DNA of 64,000 bases from Chlorobaculum sp. MV4-Y (GTDB taxonomy: Bacteria > Bacteroidota > Chlorobiia > Chlorobiales > Chlorobiaceae): the NCBI RefSeq assembly GCF_025244685.1, contig NZ_CP104202.1, forward strand, positions 248,322 to 312,321, given 5' to 3'. The notes under the pieces are model-generated. The model saw only the letters and a program-made list of their open reading frames with translations, had not been told where the DNA came from and searched no databases. Shown one piece after another: positions 49,312-57,575 of the stretch (positions are counted from its first letter, which is position 1; each line of letters begins with the position of its first letter). The translations under genes and the position numbers were made by a program.

Positions 49312-51717
49312 ATGGTGAATATAGACGAAACGACAGCGACGGAATCAGTCTCCCTGCTCCGGAAACTCGAATTTGACAAGGTGGCGCGTCATGCGGCAGG
49401 ATTCTGCATTTCGCCGATGGGGAGCGATCTCGTTATGGAGATGGGGCTTCCCGACGAGCGCGAGCGGGAGCTGGTGCGGGTGCTTGAACTGAAAGAGTTT
49501 CTGCTTGAAGGGCAGCCGCTGCCGTTTTCGCGCCTGCCCGATACGCGCCATCTGCTCGACAAGCTCGAAGTGCTCGACAGCTGGCTCGACGCCGCCGAGC
49601 TGCTCGATATTTTTTATCTGTTGCAAAGTGCAGTGCAGCTCCGCAAGTTCATGTTCACCAGCCGCGAGCGCTTTCCGGAACTGAACGAATTCACCATCCG
49701 CATCTGGCTCGAAAAGAGCATCCAGTACTCGATTTCGCAGGCCATCGACGAGCGGGCCGTGGTGCGCGATACGGCGAGCGACGGCTTGTATGAAATCCGC
49801 AAAAACCTCGGCGAGGCGCGTGACGGATTGCGCCGCAAGATGGAGCGCATTCTGCGGCGCTGCCAGGCCGAAGGGTGGCTGATGGAGGAGACCGTGGCGC
49901 TGAAAAACGGACGGCAGGTGCTGGCGCTCAGGGTCGAGAACAAGCACAAGCTGCACGGCTACATTCAGGACTACTCGCAGACCGGCCAAACGGTGTTCGT
50001 CGAACCGGCGGAGACGCTCGAAATCAGCAACCGCATCCAGGAGCTTGAAATCGCCGAGCGGCGCGAGATCGAGCGCATCCTGAAGGCGCTCTCCGACGGC
50101 GTGCGGCAGGAGCTGGAGAACGTGCGCCACAACGAGCGCATCATGGCCGCCTTCGACTCGCTCTACGCGCGGGCGCGGCTTGCCGTCGAGACGGCCTCCA
50201 CGTTGCCGCAGATTTCGATGGGGCGGCGGCTGAAGATCGTCAAGGGCTACCATCCGTGGCTCTTCATTTCGCATGGCTTCTCGAAGGAAAAGGTTTTGCC
50301 GCTCGACCTGGAGCTTGGCGAGGATGAGCACGCGCTGGTCATTTCGGGGCCGAACGCGGGAGGCAAGTCGGTGGCGATGAAGACCGCCGGGCTGCTCGTC
50401 TGCATGTTGCGCCACGGCTATCTCGCGCCGTGCAGCGAGAGTTCGGTCTTTCCGCTCTTCAACGGCATCTTCATCGAAATCGGCGACGAGCAGTCCATCG
50501 AAAACGACCTCTCGACCTTCAGCTCGCACCTTTCGGCGATCCGCGACATTCTCGACCACGCTCAGCCCGACAGCCTTGTCTTGATCGACGAGCTGTGCTC
50601 TGGCACCGACGTTGAGGAGGGAAGCGCCATCGCCCGCGCGGTGATCGAGGAGCTGCTCCAGCGCGGCGTCAAAACCATCGTGACCACCCACCTCGGCGAA
50701 CTGAAGCTCTACGCCCACCGGCGCGAAGGGGTTGTCAACGGCGCGATGGAGTTTGACCAGCACGGCCTCGCGCCGACCTTCCGCTTCCTCAAAGGCGTGC
50801 CGGGCAACAGCTTTGCCTTCGCGATGATGCGGCGCATGGGCTTTTCCGACGAGATTGTCAGCCGCGCGTCGGGCTTCCTCAAGAGCGGCCACACCGGGCT
50901 GGAGGAGATGATCGAGGATTTCCGTCAGGGTGCGGCGCGGAACCGCGAGCTGGAGGCGGAGCTCCGGCGTGAGCGCACGGCGCTTGCGGAGATTCGTTCC
51001 ACGCTCACTTTGCAGCGGGCGGAGTTGCGCAAGAAGACGCAGGAGCTGAAAAGCCGTGGCTTGCGAGACTTGAACCGCCAGCTCGAACAGGCGCGCAAGG
51101 AGATTCGCGATCTGGTGCGCGAGGTGAAGGAGCATCCCGGCGACGAGGCCACGCTGCACAATGCGCGGACGAAGTTGGCCGGGATGAAGCAGGAGGCCGC
51201 GTCGAAAGAGGAGGCCGTCGAACGCGAGATCGCGCCGCAGGCTGACCTGAGTATCCGCCCCGGCGACACGGTGCGGATCGGCGATACCAACACCACAGGC
51301 GAGGTGGAGTCGATCCAGGGCGACTCCGCAGTGTTGATGTGCGGCAACTTCAGGTTGACCACGGCGCTGCGCGGTCTCGAAAAGATTTCCCGCGCCGGAG
51401 CGAAGCAGCTGCAAAAGGATGCGGCGACAGGCGCGGCGGGGAGCAAGAGCTGGTCGGTGCAATCGACGCCGCTCGAATCGACGCGGCTCGACCTGCGCGG
51501 CCTGACCGGCGACGAGGCGATTGCCGAGATCGGGCGCTTCATCGACGGGCTGGCGGTGCACCGGATGCCGTCGGGCACCATCGTTCACGGTAAAGGCTCG
51601 GGCGCGCTCCGGCTGCGCACTTCGGAATTTCTCAAGCAGCATCCGCGTGTCAAGAGCTTCCGCCTCGGCGACTGGCAGGAGGGCGGCGCAGGCGTGACGG
51701 TAGTGGAAATTCGCTGA
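49312..51717 (+). CDS. mutS2: Endonuclease MutS2
   Basis: The 801-residue MutS homologue lacks the mismatch-recognition domains. MutS2 proteins suppress recombination or rescue collided ribosomes. The ATPase core shows Walker A SGPNAGGKSVAMKT, the LSTFSSHL segment and Walker B VLIDELCSGTDVEEGSAI. A coiled-coil region rich in Glu and Arg follows. The C-terminal Smr nuclease domain (LDLRGLTGDEAIAEI, IVHGKGSGALR) is complete. The start at 49312 was chosen from the MVNIDETTATESVSLLRKLE opening. Confidence 0.95.
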   Translation: MVNIDETTATESVSLLRKLEFDKVARHAAGFCISPMGSDLVMEMGLPDERERELVRVLELKEFLLEGQPLPFSRLPDTRHLLDKLEVLDSWLDAAELLDIFYLLQSAVQLRKFMFTSRERFPELNEFTIRIWLEKSIQYSISQAIDERAVVRDTASDGLYEIRKNLGEARDGLRRKMERILRRCQAEGWLMEETVALKNGRQVLALRVENKHKLHGYIQDYSQTGQTVFVEPAETLEISNRIQELEIAERREIERILKALSDGVRQELENVRHNERIMAAFDSLYARARLAVETASTLPQISMGRRLKIVKGYHPWLFISHGFSKEKVLPLDLELGEDEHALVISGPNAGGKSVAMKTAGLLVCMLRHGYLAPCSESSVFPLFNGIFIEIGDEQSIENDLSTFSSHLSAIRDILDHAQPDSLVLIDELCSGTDVEEGSAIARAVIEELLQRGVKTIVTTHLGELKLYAHRREGVVNGAMEFDQHGLAPTFRFLKGVPGNSFAFAMMRRMGFSDEIVSRASGFLKSGHTGLEEMIEDFRQGAARNRELEAELRRERTALAEIRSTLTLQRAELRKKTQELKSRGLRDLNRQLEQARKEIRDLVREVKEHPGDEATLHNARTKLAGMKQEAASKEEAVEREIAPQADLSIRPGDTVRIGDTNTTGEVESIQGDSAVLMCGNFRLTTALRGLEKISRAGAKQLQKDAATGAAGSKSWSVQSTPLESTRLDLRGLTGDEAIAEIGRFIDGLAVHRMPSGTIVHGKGSGALRLRTSEFLKQHPRVKSFRLGDWQEGGAGVTVVEIR

Positions 51718-51841
51718 GACAGTGCATGAAAAAGTCGCGCCCGCACATTGCCGCAGCGTTGAAAATAAGTGCGGGATGACGTATCTTTCCGCCTTGCGAG
51801 CGTCCGGACGCTGCCTTGCCGATTTCAATTTCATCATCGAC

Positions 51842-52437
51842 ATGACTTTCTCCAACCAGCTTACCATACTGAGAATCATTCTCGTGCCGGTTTTTGTGCT
51901 GCTGCTCATGCAGTCCGGCGCGTGGTACAAGCTGGCGGGGGTCATCGTGTTCGCCTTCGCGTCGCTGACCGACATCTACGACGGCTACCACGCGCGAAAG
52001 TATGACCAGATCACCAGGCTTGGCGCCTTTCTCGATCCCTTGGCCGACAAGCTGCTCATCACCTCGGCATTTCTTTTCTATGTATGGGAAGGCTATCTGG
52101 CGCTCTGGATGGTGTTGCTCGTGGCCGCCCGTGACATTGTGGTGACAGGGCTGCGCGTCTATGCGGAGCACATCGACCACCCTGTGGTGACCAGTAAGGA
52201 GGCCAAGTACAAAACCTTCGCCCAGAACCTGTTCGCCTATGTCATCATGCTTTTCATTCTACTGAAAGAAAAGAGCTTTTCGGCCCGAAGATGGCGGATT
52301 TCATGGAGGTGGTTCTCCATTCGCCCTGGCTTGGTTACGTGATGTTCGCCATTACGCTCTTCACGGTCTGGACAGGGGTTTCCTACCTCATCAGCAACAG
52401 GAGCCTCATTTTCCGCAACCCTGCGGGAGGGCGCTGA
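51842..52437 (+). CDS. pgsA: Phosphatidylglycerophosphate synthase (frameshifted)
   Basis: CDP-alcohol phosphatidyltransferase that makes phosphatidylglycerol phosphate from CDP-diacylglycerol. The catalytic motif is present as DIYDGYHARK then GAFLDPLADKLL (D-x2-DG-x2-AR-x8-G-x3-D-x3-D). The start MTFSNQLTILRIILVPVF at 51842 matches the family. The frame breaks at a 4-T run (52277-52280). One added T gives SFFGPKMADFMEVVLHSPWL and two more spans up to the stop at 52435-52437. Four bases later pgpA begins, which carries out the next reaction. Confidence 0.9.
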
Positions 52438-52441
52438 AGTC

Positions 52442-52918
52442 ATGCAGAAATGGCTCGGCAGGATTTTCGGGAGCGCCTTTGGTATCGGGTATGTGCCGTT
52501 TGCTCCGGGCACCTTTGCCAGCGGAGCCGCCGCCTTGCTCTGCCTGTATGTGCCCGCGATTCGTGAATTGCCTATGCTCGTTTTTCTGATCGCGCTTTCG
52601 ACGATGATCGGTGTGTGGGCAAGCGGGGTGATGGAGGAGGAGTACGGCGAGGATCCTTCGCAGGCGGTGATCGACGAGGTTGCCGGGCAGTGGATTTCGC
52701 TTTTTGCGATTCCATTTTCACCGCTCGCCGTGCTGCTGGCGTTTATCCTCTTCAGGCTTTTCGATGTCCTCAAGCCTGGGCCAGTTGATTGGGCGCAACG
52801 CCTGCCCGGTGGCTGGGGCATCATGTCGGACGATGTGCTGGCCGGAATTCTGGCCAACCTGTCACTCCGCCTCGTGATGTTTGCCCTCCCGATGCTGCCT
52901 TACGGCCTATCCCTGTAA
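52442..52918 (+). CDS. pgpA: Phosphatidylglycerophosphatase A
   Basis: PgpA removes the phosphate made by PgsA to give phosphatidylglycerol, a main thylakoid-type and inner-membrane lipid. The 158-residue membrane protein opens with GSAFGIGYVPFAPGTFASGA and has the catalytic segment VIDEVAGQWISL and the FDVLKPGPVDWAQ motif. It follows pgsA by four bases and overlaps the end of the convergent dxs gene by 19 bases. Confidence 0.94.
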   Translation: MQKWLGRIFGSAFGIGYVPFAPGTFASGAAALLCLYVPAIRELPMLVFLIALSTMIGVWASGVMEEEYGEDPSQAVIDEVAGQWISLFAIPFSPLAVLLAFILFRLFDVLKPGPVDWAQRLPGGWGIMSDDVLAGILANLSLRLVMFALPMLPYGLSL

Positions 52919-54834
52919 AACTCCAGAATCTTTCCCGACAGACTTCCTGCGTCGAGGCCGACTTCACGGTACAGCTCATCCATGCTTCCGTGGGTGACGA
53001 AGTCGTCCGGCAGCCCGAAGGTAACGCACTTCACGCCGGGGTGGGCGTGGTGCAGGTAGTTGACCACGCTGCTTCCGAATCCCCCGATGATGCTGTTCTC
53101 CTCGATGGTGACGATGTGCGTGCATCTTTCAGCGGCCATGTCGATCATCTTGGTGTCGAGCGGTTTGAGGAAGCGCATGTCGCACACCAGCGGATCGAGG
53201 CCCGCCGTTTCGAGCAGCGCGGCGGTTTCGAGTGCCCGTTGTGACATTGTGCCGATGCCGAGCAGCGCCACCGATCTGCCCTCCCGCAGGATTCGTCCCT
53301 TGCCGACCGGAATCGGCGTGAACTCCTTGTGCAGCGTCGCGCCGCTGCCGCTGCCTCGCGGGTAGCGGATGGCGACCGGCCCTTTGATTTCGTACAGCGC
53401 GGTGTAGAGCATGTTGCGCAGCTCCTGCTCGTCGCCGGGAGCCATGATCGTCAGGTGCGGCACGGCGTTCAGGAACGACAGGTCGAATGCGCCGTGGTGC
53501 GTCGGGCCGTCCTCGCCGACGAGTCCGGCGCGGTCGATGGCAAACACCACGTGCAGGTTTTGCAGCGCCACGTCGTGGATGAGCTGGTCGTAGCCGCGTT
53601 GCAGGAAGGTCGAGTAGATCGCGCAGACCGGCTTGAAGCCGCCGCATGCCAGCCCTGCCGCAAAGGTGACGGCGTGCTGCTCGGCGATACCGACGTCGAA
53701 GCATCGCGATGGAATGGCTTTCTGGAGCAGGTCGAGCGAGGTGCCGCTCGGCATGGCTGCGGTGATGGCCGTGATGGTCGGGTCTTTCAGCGCCAGCTCG
53801 ACCAGCGCTTCGCCGAACACCTCCTGATACTTCGGCTTCGCAGGTTTGCCGGGAGCCTTGACGTTCTTGCCGGTCTCGATGTCGAAGCCGCCCGCGCTGG
53901 CGTGCCACTTGGGCTGGTTTTCCTCGGCGGGCTTGAAGCCTTTCCCCTTGGTGGTGATGACGTGCAGCAGTTTCGGATGGTGGAGCTGGCGCATTTCGTG
54001 CAGTGCCTTGGTGAGCTGCTCAATGTTGTGGCCGTCGATCGGGCCGAAGTAGCGGAAACCGAGCGCCTCGAAGTAGGCGCCGGGCGTGAAGGCCGCCTTG
54101 ATGCCGTCTTCGAGCCGGTGCACTGCGGTTTTGGCAGTTTCGCCGATTTCGTTGTGCAGCAGGGAGATGCTGTCCCAGACGAACTTGCGCAGCCGGTTGT
54201 AGGTCTTGTTCAGGGTGAGGTTGACCAGGTAGTTTTTCAGTCCGCCGGTGCTTGGCGAAATCGCCATCTGGTTGTCGTTGAGAATGACCAGCACGTCGGA
54301 CTTCGTGTCGCCAAGGTGGTTCATCGCCTCAAAGGCCATGCCACCCGTGAGGCTGCCGTCGCCGATGATCGCCACCACCTTCTCTTTTCGCCCGGCCAGG
54401 TCTCGCGCCGCCGCCAGTCCCGCCGCCGCCGAGATCGAGGTCGAAGCGTGGCCGGTGTCGAAGGCGTCGTGAGGACTTTCGCTGCGCTTCGGGAAACCGG
54501 CCAGTCCGTGATACTGGCGGTTGGTGTCCATCTGCGCCAGTCGGCCGGTGAGGATTTTGTGCACGTAGGCCTGATGACCCACGTCCCAGACGATCCGGTC
54601 GGTCGGGCTGTTATAGACGTAGTGCAGCGCCACGGTCAGCTCGACGACGCCGAGGCTCGATCCGAAGTGGCCGCCGTTCTGCGAAACCAGCTCGATCACC
54701 TTTTTCCGGCACTCCGCGGCCACCTGTTCGAGTTCGTGCAAATTCAGCTTCTTGAGGTCGGCGGGGGAGTGGATGGACGAAAGCAGCGGATAGGCCTGCG
54801 GCACAGTGGCCGGAGTCGAGACAAGGTCTGCCAT
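52900..54834 (-). CDS. dxs: 1-deoxy-D-xylulose-5-phosphate synthase
   Basis: First enzyme of the non-mevalonate isoprenoid pathway, which feeds carotenoids, quinones and the bacteriochlorophyll tail; it also supplies PdxJ. The 644-residue transketolase-like protein has the thiamine diphosphate site IGDGSLTGGMAFEAMNHLG, the catalytic segment WDVGHQAYVHKILTGR, and the C-terminal domain with DRAGLVGEDGPTHHGAFDLS. All regions are complete. It may form an operon with the YjbQ protein and the GH13 gene upstream. Confidence 0.97.
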   Translation of the reverse strand: MADLVSTPATVPQAYPLLSSIHSPADLKKLNLHELEQVAAECRKKVIELVSQNGGHFGSSLGVVELTVALHYVYNSPTDRIVWDVGHQAYVHKILTGRLAQMDTNRQYHGLAGFPKRSESPHDAFDTGHASTSISAAAGLAAARDLAGRKEKVVAIIGDGSLTGGMAFEAMNHLGDTKSDVLVILNDNQMAISPSTGGLKNYLVNLTLNKTYNRLRKFVWDSISLLHNEIGETAKTAVHRLEDGIKAAFTPGAYFEALGFRYFGPIDGHNIEQLTKALHEMRQLHHPKLLHVITTKGKGFKPAEENQPKWHASAGGFDIETGKNVKAPGKPAKPKYQEVFGEALVELALKDPTITAITAAMPSGTSLDLLQKAIPSRCFDVGIAEQHAVTFAAGLACGGFKPVCAIYSTFLQRGYDQLIHDVALQNLHVVFAIDRAGLVGEDGPTHHGAFDLSFLNAVPHLTIMAPGDEQELRNMLYTALYEIKGPVAIRYPRGSGSGATLHKEFTPIPVGKGRILREGRSVALLGIGTMSQRALETAALLETAGLDPLVCDMRFLKPLDTKMIDMAAERCTHIVTIEENSIIGGFGSSVVNYLHHAHPGVKCVTFGLPDDFVTHGSMDELYREVGLDAGSLSGKILEFYRDRP

Positions 54835-54913
54835 AGCATCAGGGGATGAGGTTCAGATGAAAGTACGTAGTTTTCTAACCTTTCGGATCACCCTACGGTT
54901 CCGGTCTGGAGCG

Positions 54914-55339
54914 CTATTCTCCCTGGATGTGCACCAGCACCTCGCGCTTTGGTCGCGGGCCGTCGAGTTCGATGAAGAAGATGGACTGCCATTCGCCGAG
55001 CATGAGCTGGCCCTCGGAGAACGGAATCGTTTCGGAGCTGTTCATGAAGAGGCCCAGCAGGTGTGAGTGGGCGTTGTCCCGCCCGTCAATCGTTTCGATG
55101 TTGTGCAGCCAGTCGCCGTCTTTCGGAATGAAGCGCTTCAGCCAGGTGGTCATGTCCTGCATGAGCCGCTCCTCCCGCTCGTTGATGTTGAGGCAGGCCG
55201 TGGTGTGGCGGCTGAGCAGCGTGACGGTGCCCTGTTGCAGGCCGGACTCTTCGAGCGCCGAACGCACGTCGGCGGTGATGTCGATGATGTCGATCGGCTG
55301 GGTGGTCTGACAGGCGATAGTGGTGGTCTGGTAGTTCAT
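54914..55339 (-). CDS. YjbQ family protein (UPF0047)
   Basis: A 141-residue protein of the YjbQ/UPF0047 family, which is widespread but poorly understood; some members have weak thiamine-phosphate synthase activity. It shows LLSRHTTACLNINE, DNAHSHLLGLFMNSS and GEWQSIFFIELDGPR, the conserved His and Glu clusters. It sits 79 bases ahead of dxs and 48 bases after the GH13 gene on the minus strand. Confidence 0.93.
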   Translation of the reverse strand: MNYQTTTIACQTTQPIDIIDITADVRSALEESGLQQGTVTLLSRHTTACLNINEREERLMQDMTTWLKRFIPKDGDWLHNIETIDGRDNAHSHLLGLFMNSSETIPFSEGQLMLGEWQSIFFIELDGPRPKREVLVHIQGE

Positions 55340-55387
55340 GGATGCGCGTTCGGAAATGTGGTGGTGAAAAACGCCGGTCGAGCCGCG

Positions 55388-56839
55388 TCAGCTGGTCTTG
55401 GCTATGAGCAGCACTCCTTCGTGGGGTGCGAGGCGGATGCTCAGGGTCGAGTCTTCGAGCTGGCGTTCATGCGGATGCTCCGGAAAGCGGGTTGAAAAGA
55501 CATTGACCGCCGAATTGTCCAGACCGGCGAGCGCCGGGTGGCTGAAACGCGTGTCGATGCCGGTCGCCGAAAAGTTGGCGAGGATGAAGGCGTGAACGCC
55601 CGGAATCGTGCGGCAGTAGCCGAAGCAGAGCGACTGGCCGTTCGTGTTCAGTTCGAGCCATTCGGTATGACCTTCCTGGAATACCTCTTCGCGCCGGAAC
55701 TCGAAGAGCTTGAGGTATAAATGCAGGAGCGCCTTGTGTGACGGTTCTCTGGAATGTCGGATGAGCTGCACGGGTATCTTTTTCTTCAGGCCGAGCATTT
55801 GCCCCTGATGTATCAGATCCATGCCTGGTGAAGTGAGCATTACCAGGGCCGCGACGGCGTGGTTCGGGCCGAAGCGCTCCGAGGCTCGAACCTCGTCGTG
55901 GTTCTCGATAAACCTGCACAGCTTTTTCTGGTACTCCCAGTCGGCGAGCAGGTGCCCCTTGAGCTTCGGCACATTGACCGGCGACGCGCCGAGATAGTCG
56001 TAAAAGGGCTTGTCGTAGGTGAAGTCGAACCCCATCTGCTGCAACTCCCACTCGCGATTCCAGTACGATTCGGCCAGAAAGAGGAACTTCGGGTGTTTCT
56101 TTCTGATCGCCTCGATCGCTTTGGGCCAGAACTCCTCGGTCATCTTTCCAGCCAGATTTTCCCAGGTGGTGTTGAACACATCCTTCAGAATCAGCATGGC
56201 CACATCACATCTTACGCCATCGCACAGGTCGCTGATGTGCGACAGGTTGTGGATCATCATCTCGTGGGTGGCCGGATTGGCGTAGTTGAGCTGAAGGGTG
56301 TCGCTCCAGGGCGGGAAGTACGGGTCTTTGCCGTGGGCCAGATATTTGCCTCTCGTGTATTCGAAGCACGATGACGGGTCATGACACTGTTCATGCCTCG
56401 AAATGCTGACGAACAACTCGGGATGTTCCGGCAGCCAGCGGTTGTCGAGGGCCATGTGGTTCGGTACGAAATCGAGCATCAGCCTGATGCCCATCTCTGC
56501 CAGTCGCCGGCGGAACGCCACGAGCGCGTCGTGGCCGCCGATGATTTCGCTCACCTCGTAGGCGGGGATGGAGTAGGGAGAGCTGACAATATCCTCGGGT
56601 TGCAGATCCTTGAGATGATCGAGCAACTCCGGGCGAAGCCCACGGTGCGAAGCCGCGATAGCCGCGCTGTAACGGCTCGGTCTCCACACGCCCATGAGCC
56701 AGACATGGGTGAACTTGCCGTCGAGAAGAATCTGCAGCTCCTCATCGGGCACTGCTTCAAGGGTGACAGGGTGCCCAAGCCTCGCCGAAATCTCTTTCAG
56801 CCAGACTCGCGTATTGATTTCATAAACCAGAGGAAACAT
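55388..56839 (-). CDS. GH13 alpha-amylase-family enzyme
   Basis: A 483-residue cytoplasmic GH13 glycosidase. The four regions are LDFVPNH (about residue 120), VRCDVAML with the nucleophile Asp (about 209), FLAESYW with the acid/base Glu (about 253) and IENHDEVRA (about 314), all with standard catalytic residues. It opens MFPLVYEINTRVWLKEISAR, as in alpha-amylases acting inside the cell. Substrate and product cannot be fixed from the sequence, but a role in glycogen breakdown is likely. A separate, much larger GH13 relative lies at 14788-18258. Confidence 0.9.
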   Translation of the reverse strand: MFPLVYEINTRVWLKEISARLGHPVTLEAVPDEELQILLDGKFTHVWLMGVWRPSRYSAAIAASHRGLRPELLDHLKDLQPEDIVSSPYSIPAYEVSEIIGGHDALVAFRRRLAEMGIRLMLDFVPNHMALDNRWLPEHPELFVSISRHEQCHDPSSCFEYTRGKYLAHGKDPYFPPWSDTLQLNYANPATHEMMIHNLSHISDLCDGVRCDVAMLILKDVFNTTWENLAGKMTEEFWPKAIEAIRKKHPKFLFLAESYWNREWELQQMGFDFTYDKPFYDYLGASPVNVPKLKGHLLADWEYQKKLCRFIENHDEVRASERFGPNHAVAALVMLTSPGMDLIHQGQMLGLKKKIPVQLIRHSREPSHKALLHLYLKLFEFRREEVFQEGHTEWLELNTNGQSLCFGYCRTIPGVHAFILANFSATGIDTRFSHPALAGLDNSAVNVFSTRFPEHPHERQLEDSTLSIRLAPHEGVLLIAKTS

Positions 56840-57084
56840 GCCTGTACCAGTTGAGCGGAGGCGGCCAGTGTCGAGGCCGGAAATTTCGGATGCCTAATAT
56901 AGCAAGGAAATACCAAAAGATAGGGAGCTAGCAGAGGTTTTACAGTTTCCGGACATGACCCGCGTGCAACTCTGGGATGGATGGCGCGGTTGAAAATTAG
57001 GCAAAGGCAAAGCAGCATTCCGGTGACATATCCAGCGGGGCGAGCCGGGCCTGATCTGCGGAACTCAAGACAAGAGAACATTTC

Positions 57085-57420
57085 ATGACACAGCTCGAAA
57101 ACAAACATTGTGTGCCCTGCGAGGGAACGGCAGCTCCGATGGCTCCGGAAGAGCTTCAGCGGCAACTCTCTTTCCTGCCGGAGTGGAACCTTGTTGATGA
57201 TGCCGGAACGCCGAAGCTTGTCAGGGTTTTCACGTTCAAGGATTTCCAGGATGCGCTCGACTTCACCAACAGGGTTGGCCAGCTCGCCGAATCCGAGGGG
57301 CACCACCCGGCGCTCCTGACCGAATGGGGCAAAGTGACCGTCTCGTGGTGGACGCACGCCATCGGAGGCATCCACCTGAACGACCTCATCATGGCAACGA
57401 AAACCGAAAAGCTGGTTTGA
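57085..57420 (+). CDS. phhB: Pterin-4a-carbinolamine dehydratase
   Basis: The 111-residue PCD/DCoH protein has the family motif as [20 protein letters not shown] then [16 protein letters not shown], with the two His and the Trp of the active site. It regenerates pterin cofactors after aromatic hydroxylases, and may have other pterin roles. No hydroxylase gene is near. Green sulfur bacteria contain unusual pterin glycosides, which may be the real link; that is inference. It stands alone before pcrA. Confidence 0.92.
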   Translation: MTQLENKHCVPCEGTAAPMAPEELQRQLSFLPEWNLVDDAGTPKLVRVFTFKDFQDALDFTNRVGQLAESEGHHPALLTEWGKVTVSWWTHAIGGIHLNDLIMATKTEKLV

Positions 57421-57575
57421 TTGGTGGGAGTTGCTGGTTACTTGGCTGGTGCTGAAAGTCTTTTATGGCGATGTCAGGACGCTCATGACACTTTTTCTGG
57501 ATGTCCTTGTAATTGCAACCCGGATGTGCGAAATTCTTCTGAGCTTTGTGACGGCCTGCCAATCTCCATCCGGGA

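Noticed and set aside
49345..51975. 876-codon open frame on the minus strand across mutS2
   Set aside because: It is fully antisense to mutS2, which has all family motifs. The translated product is His-, Arg- and Leu-rich and lacks any domain; it arises from GC-biased codon use.
53329..54849. 506-codon plus-strand frame across dxs
   Set aside because: Antisense shadow of dxs, with a composition unlike a real protein.
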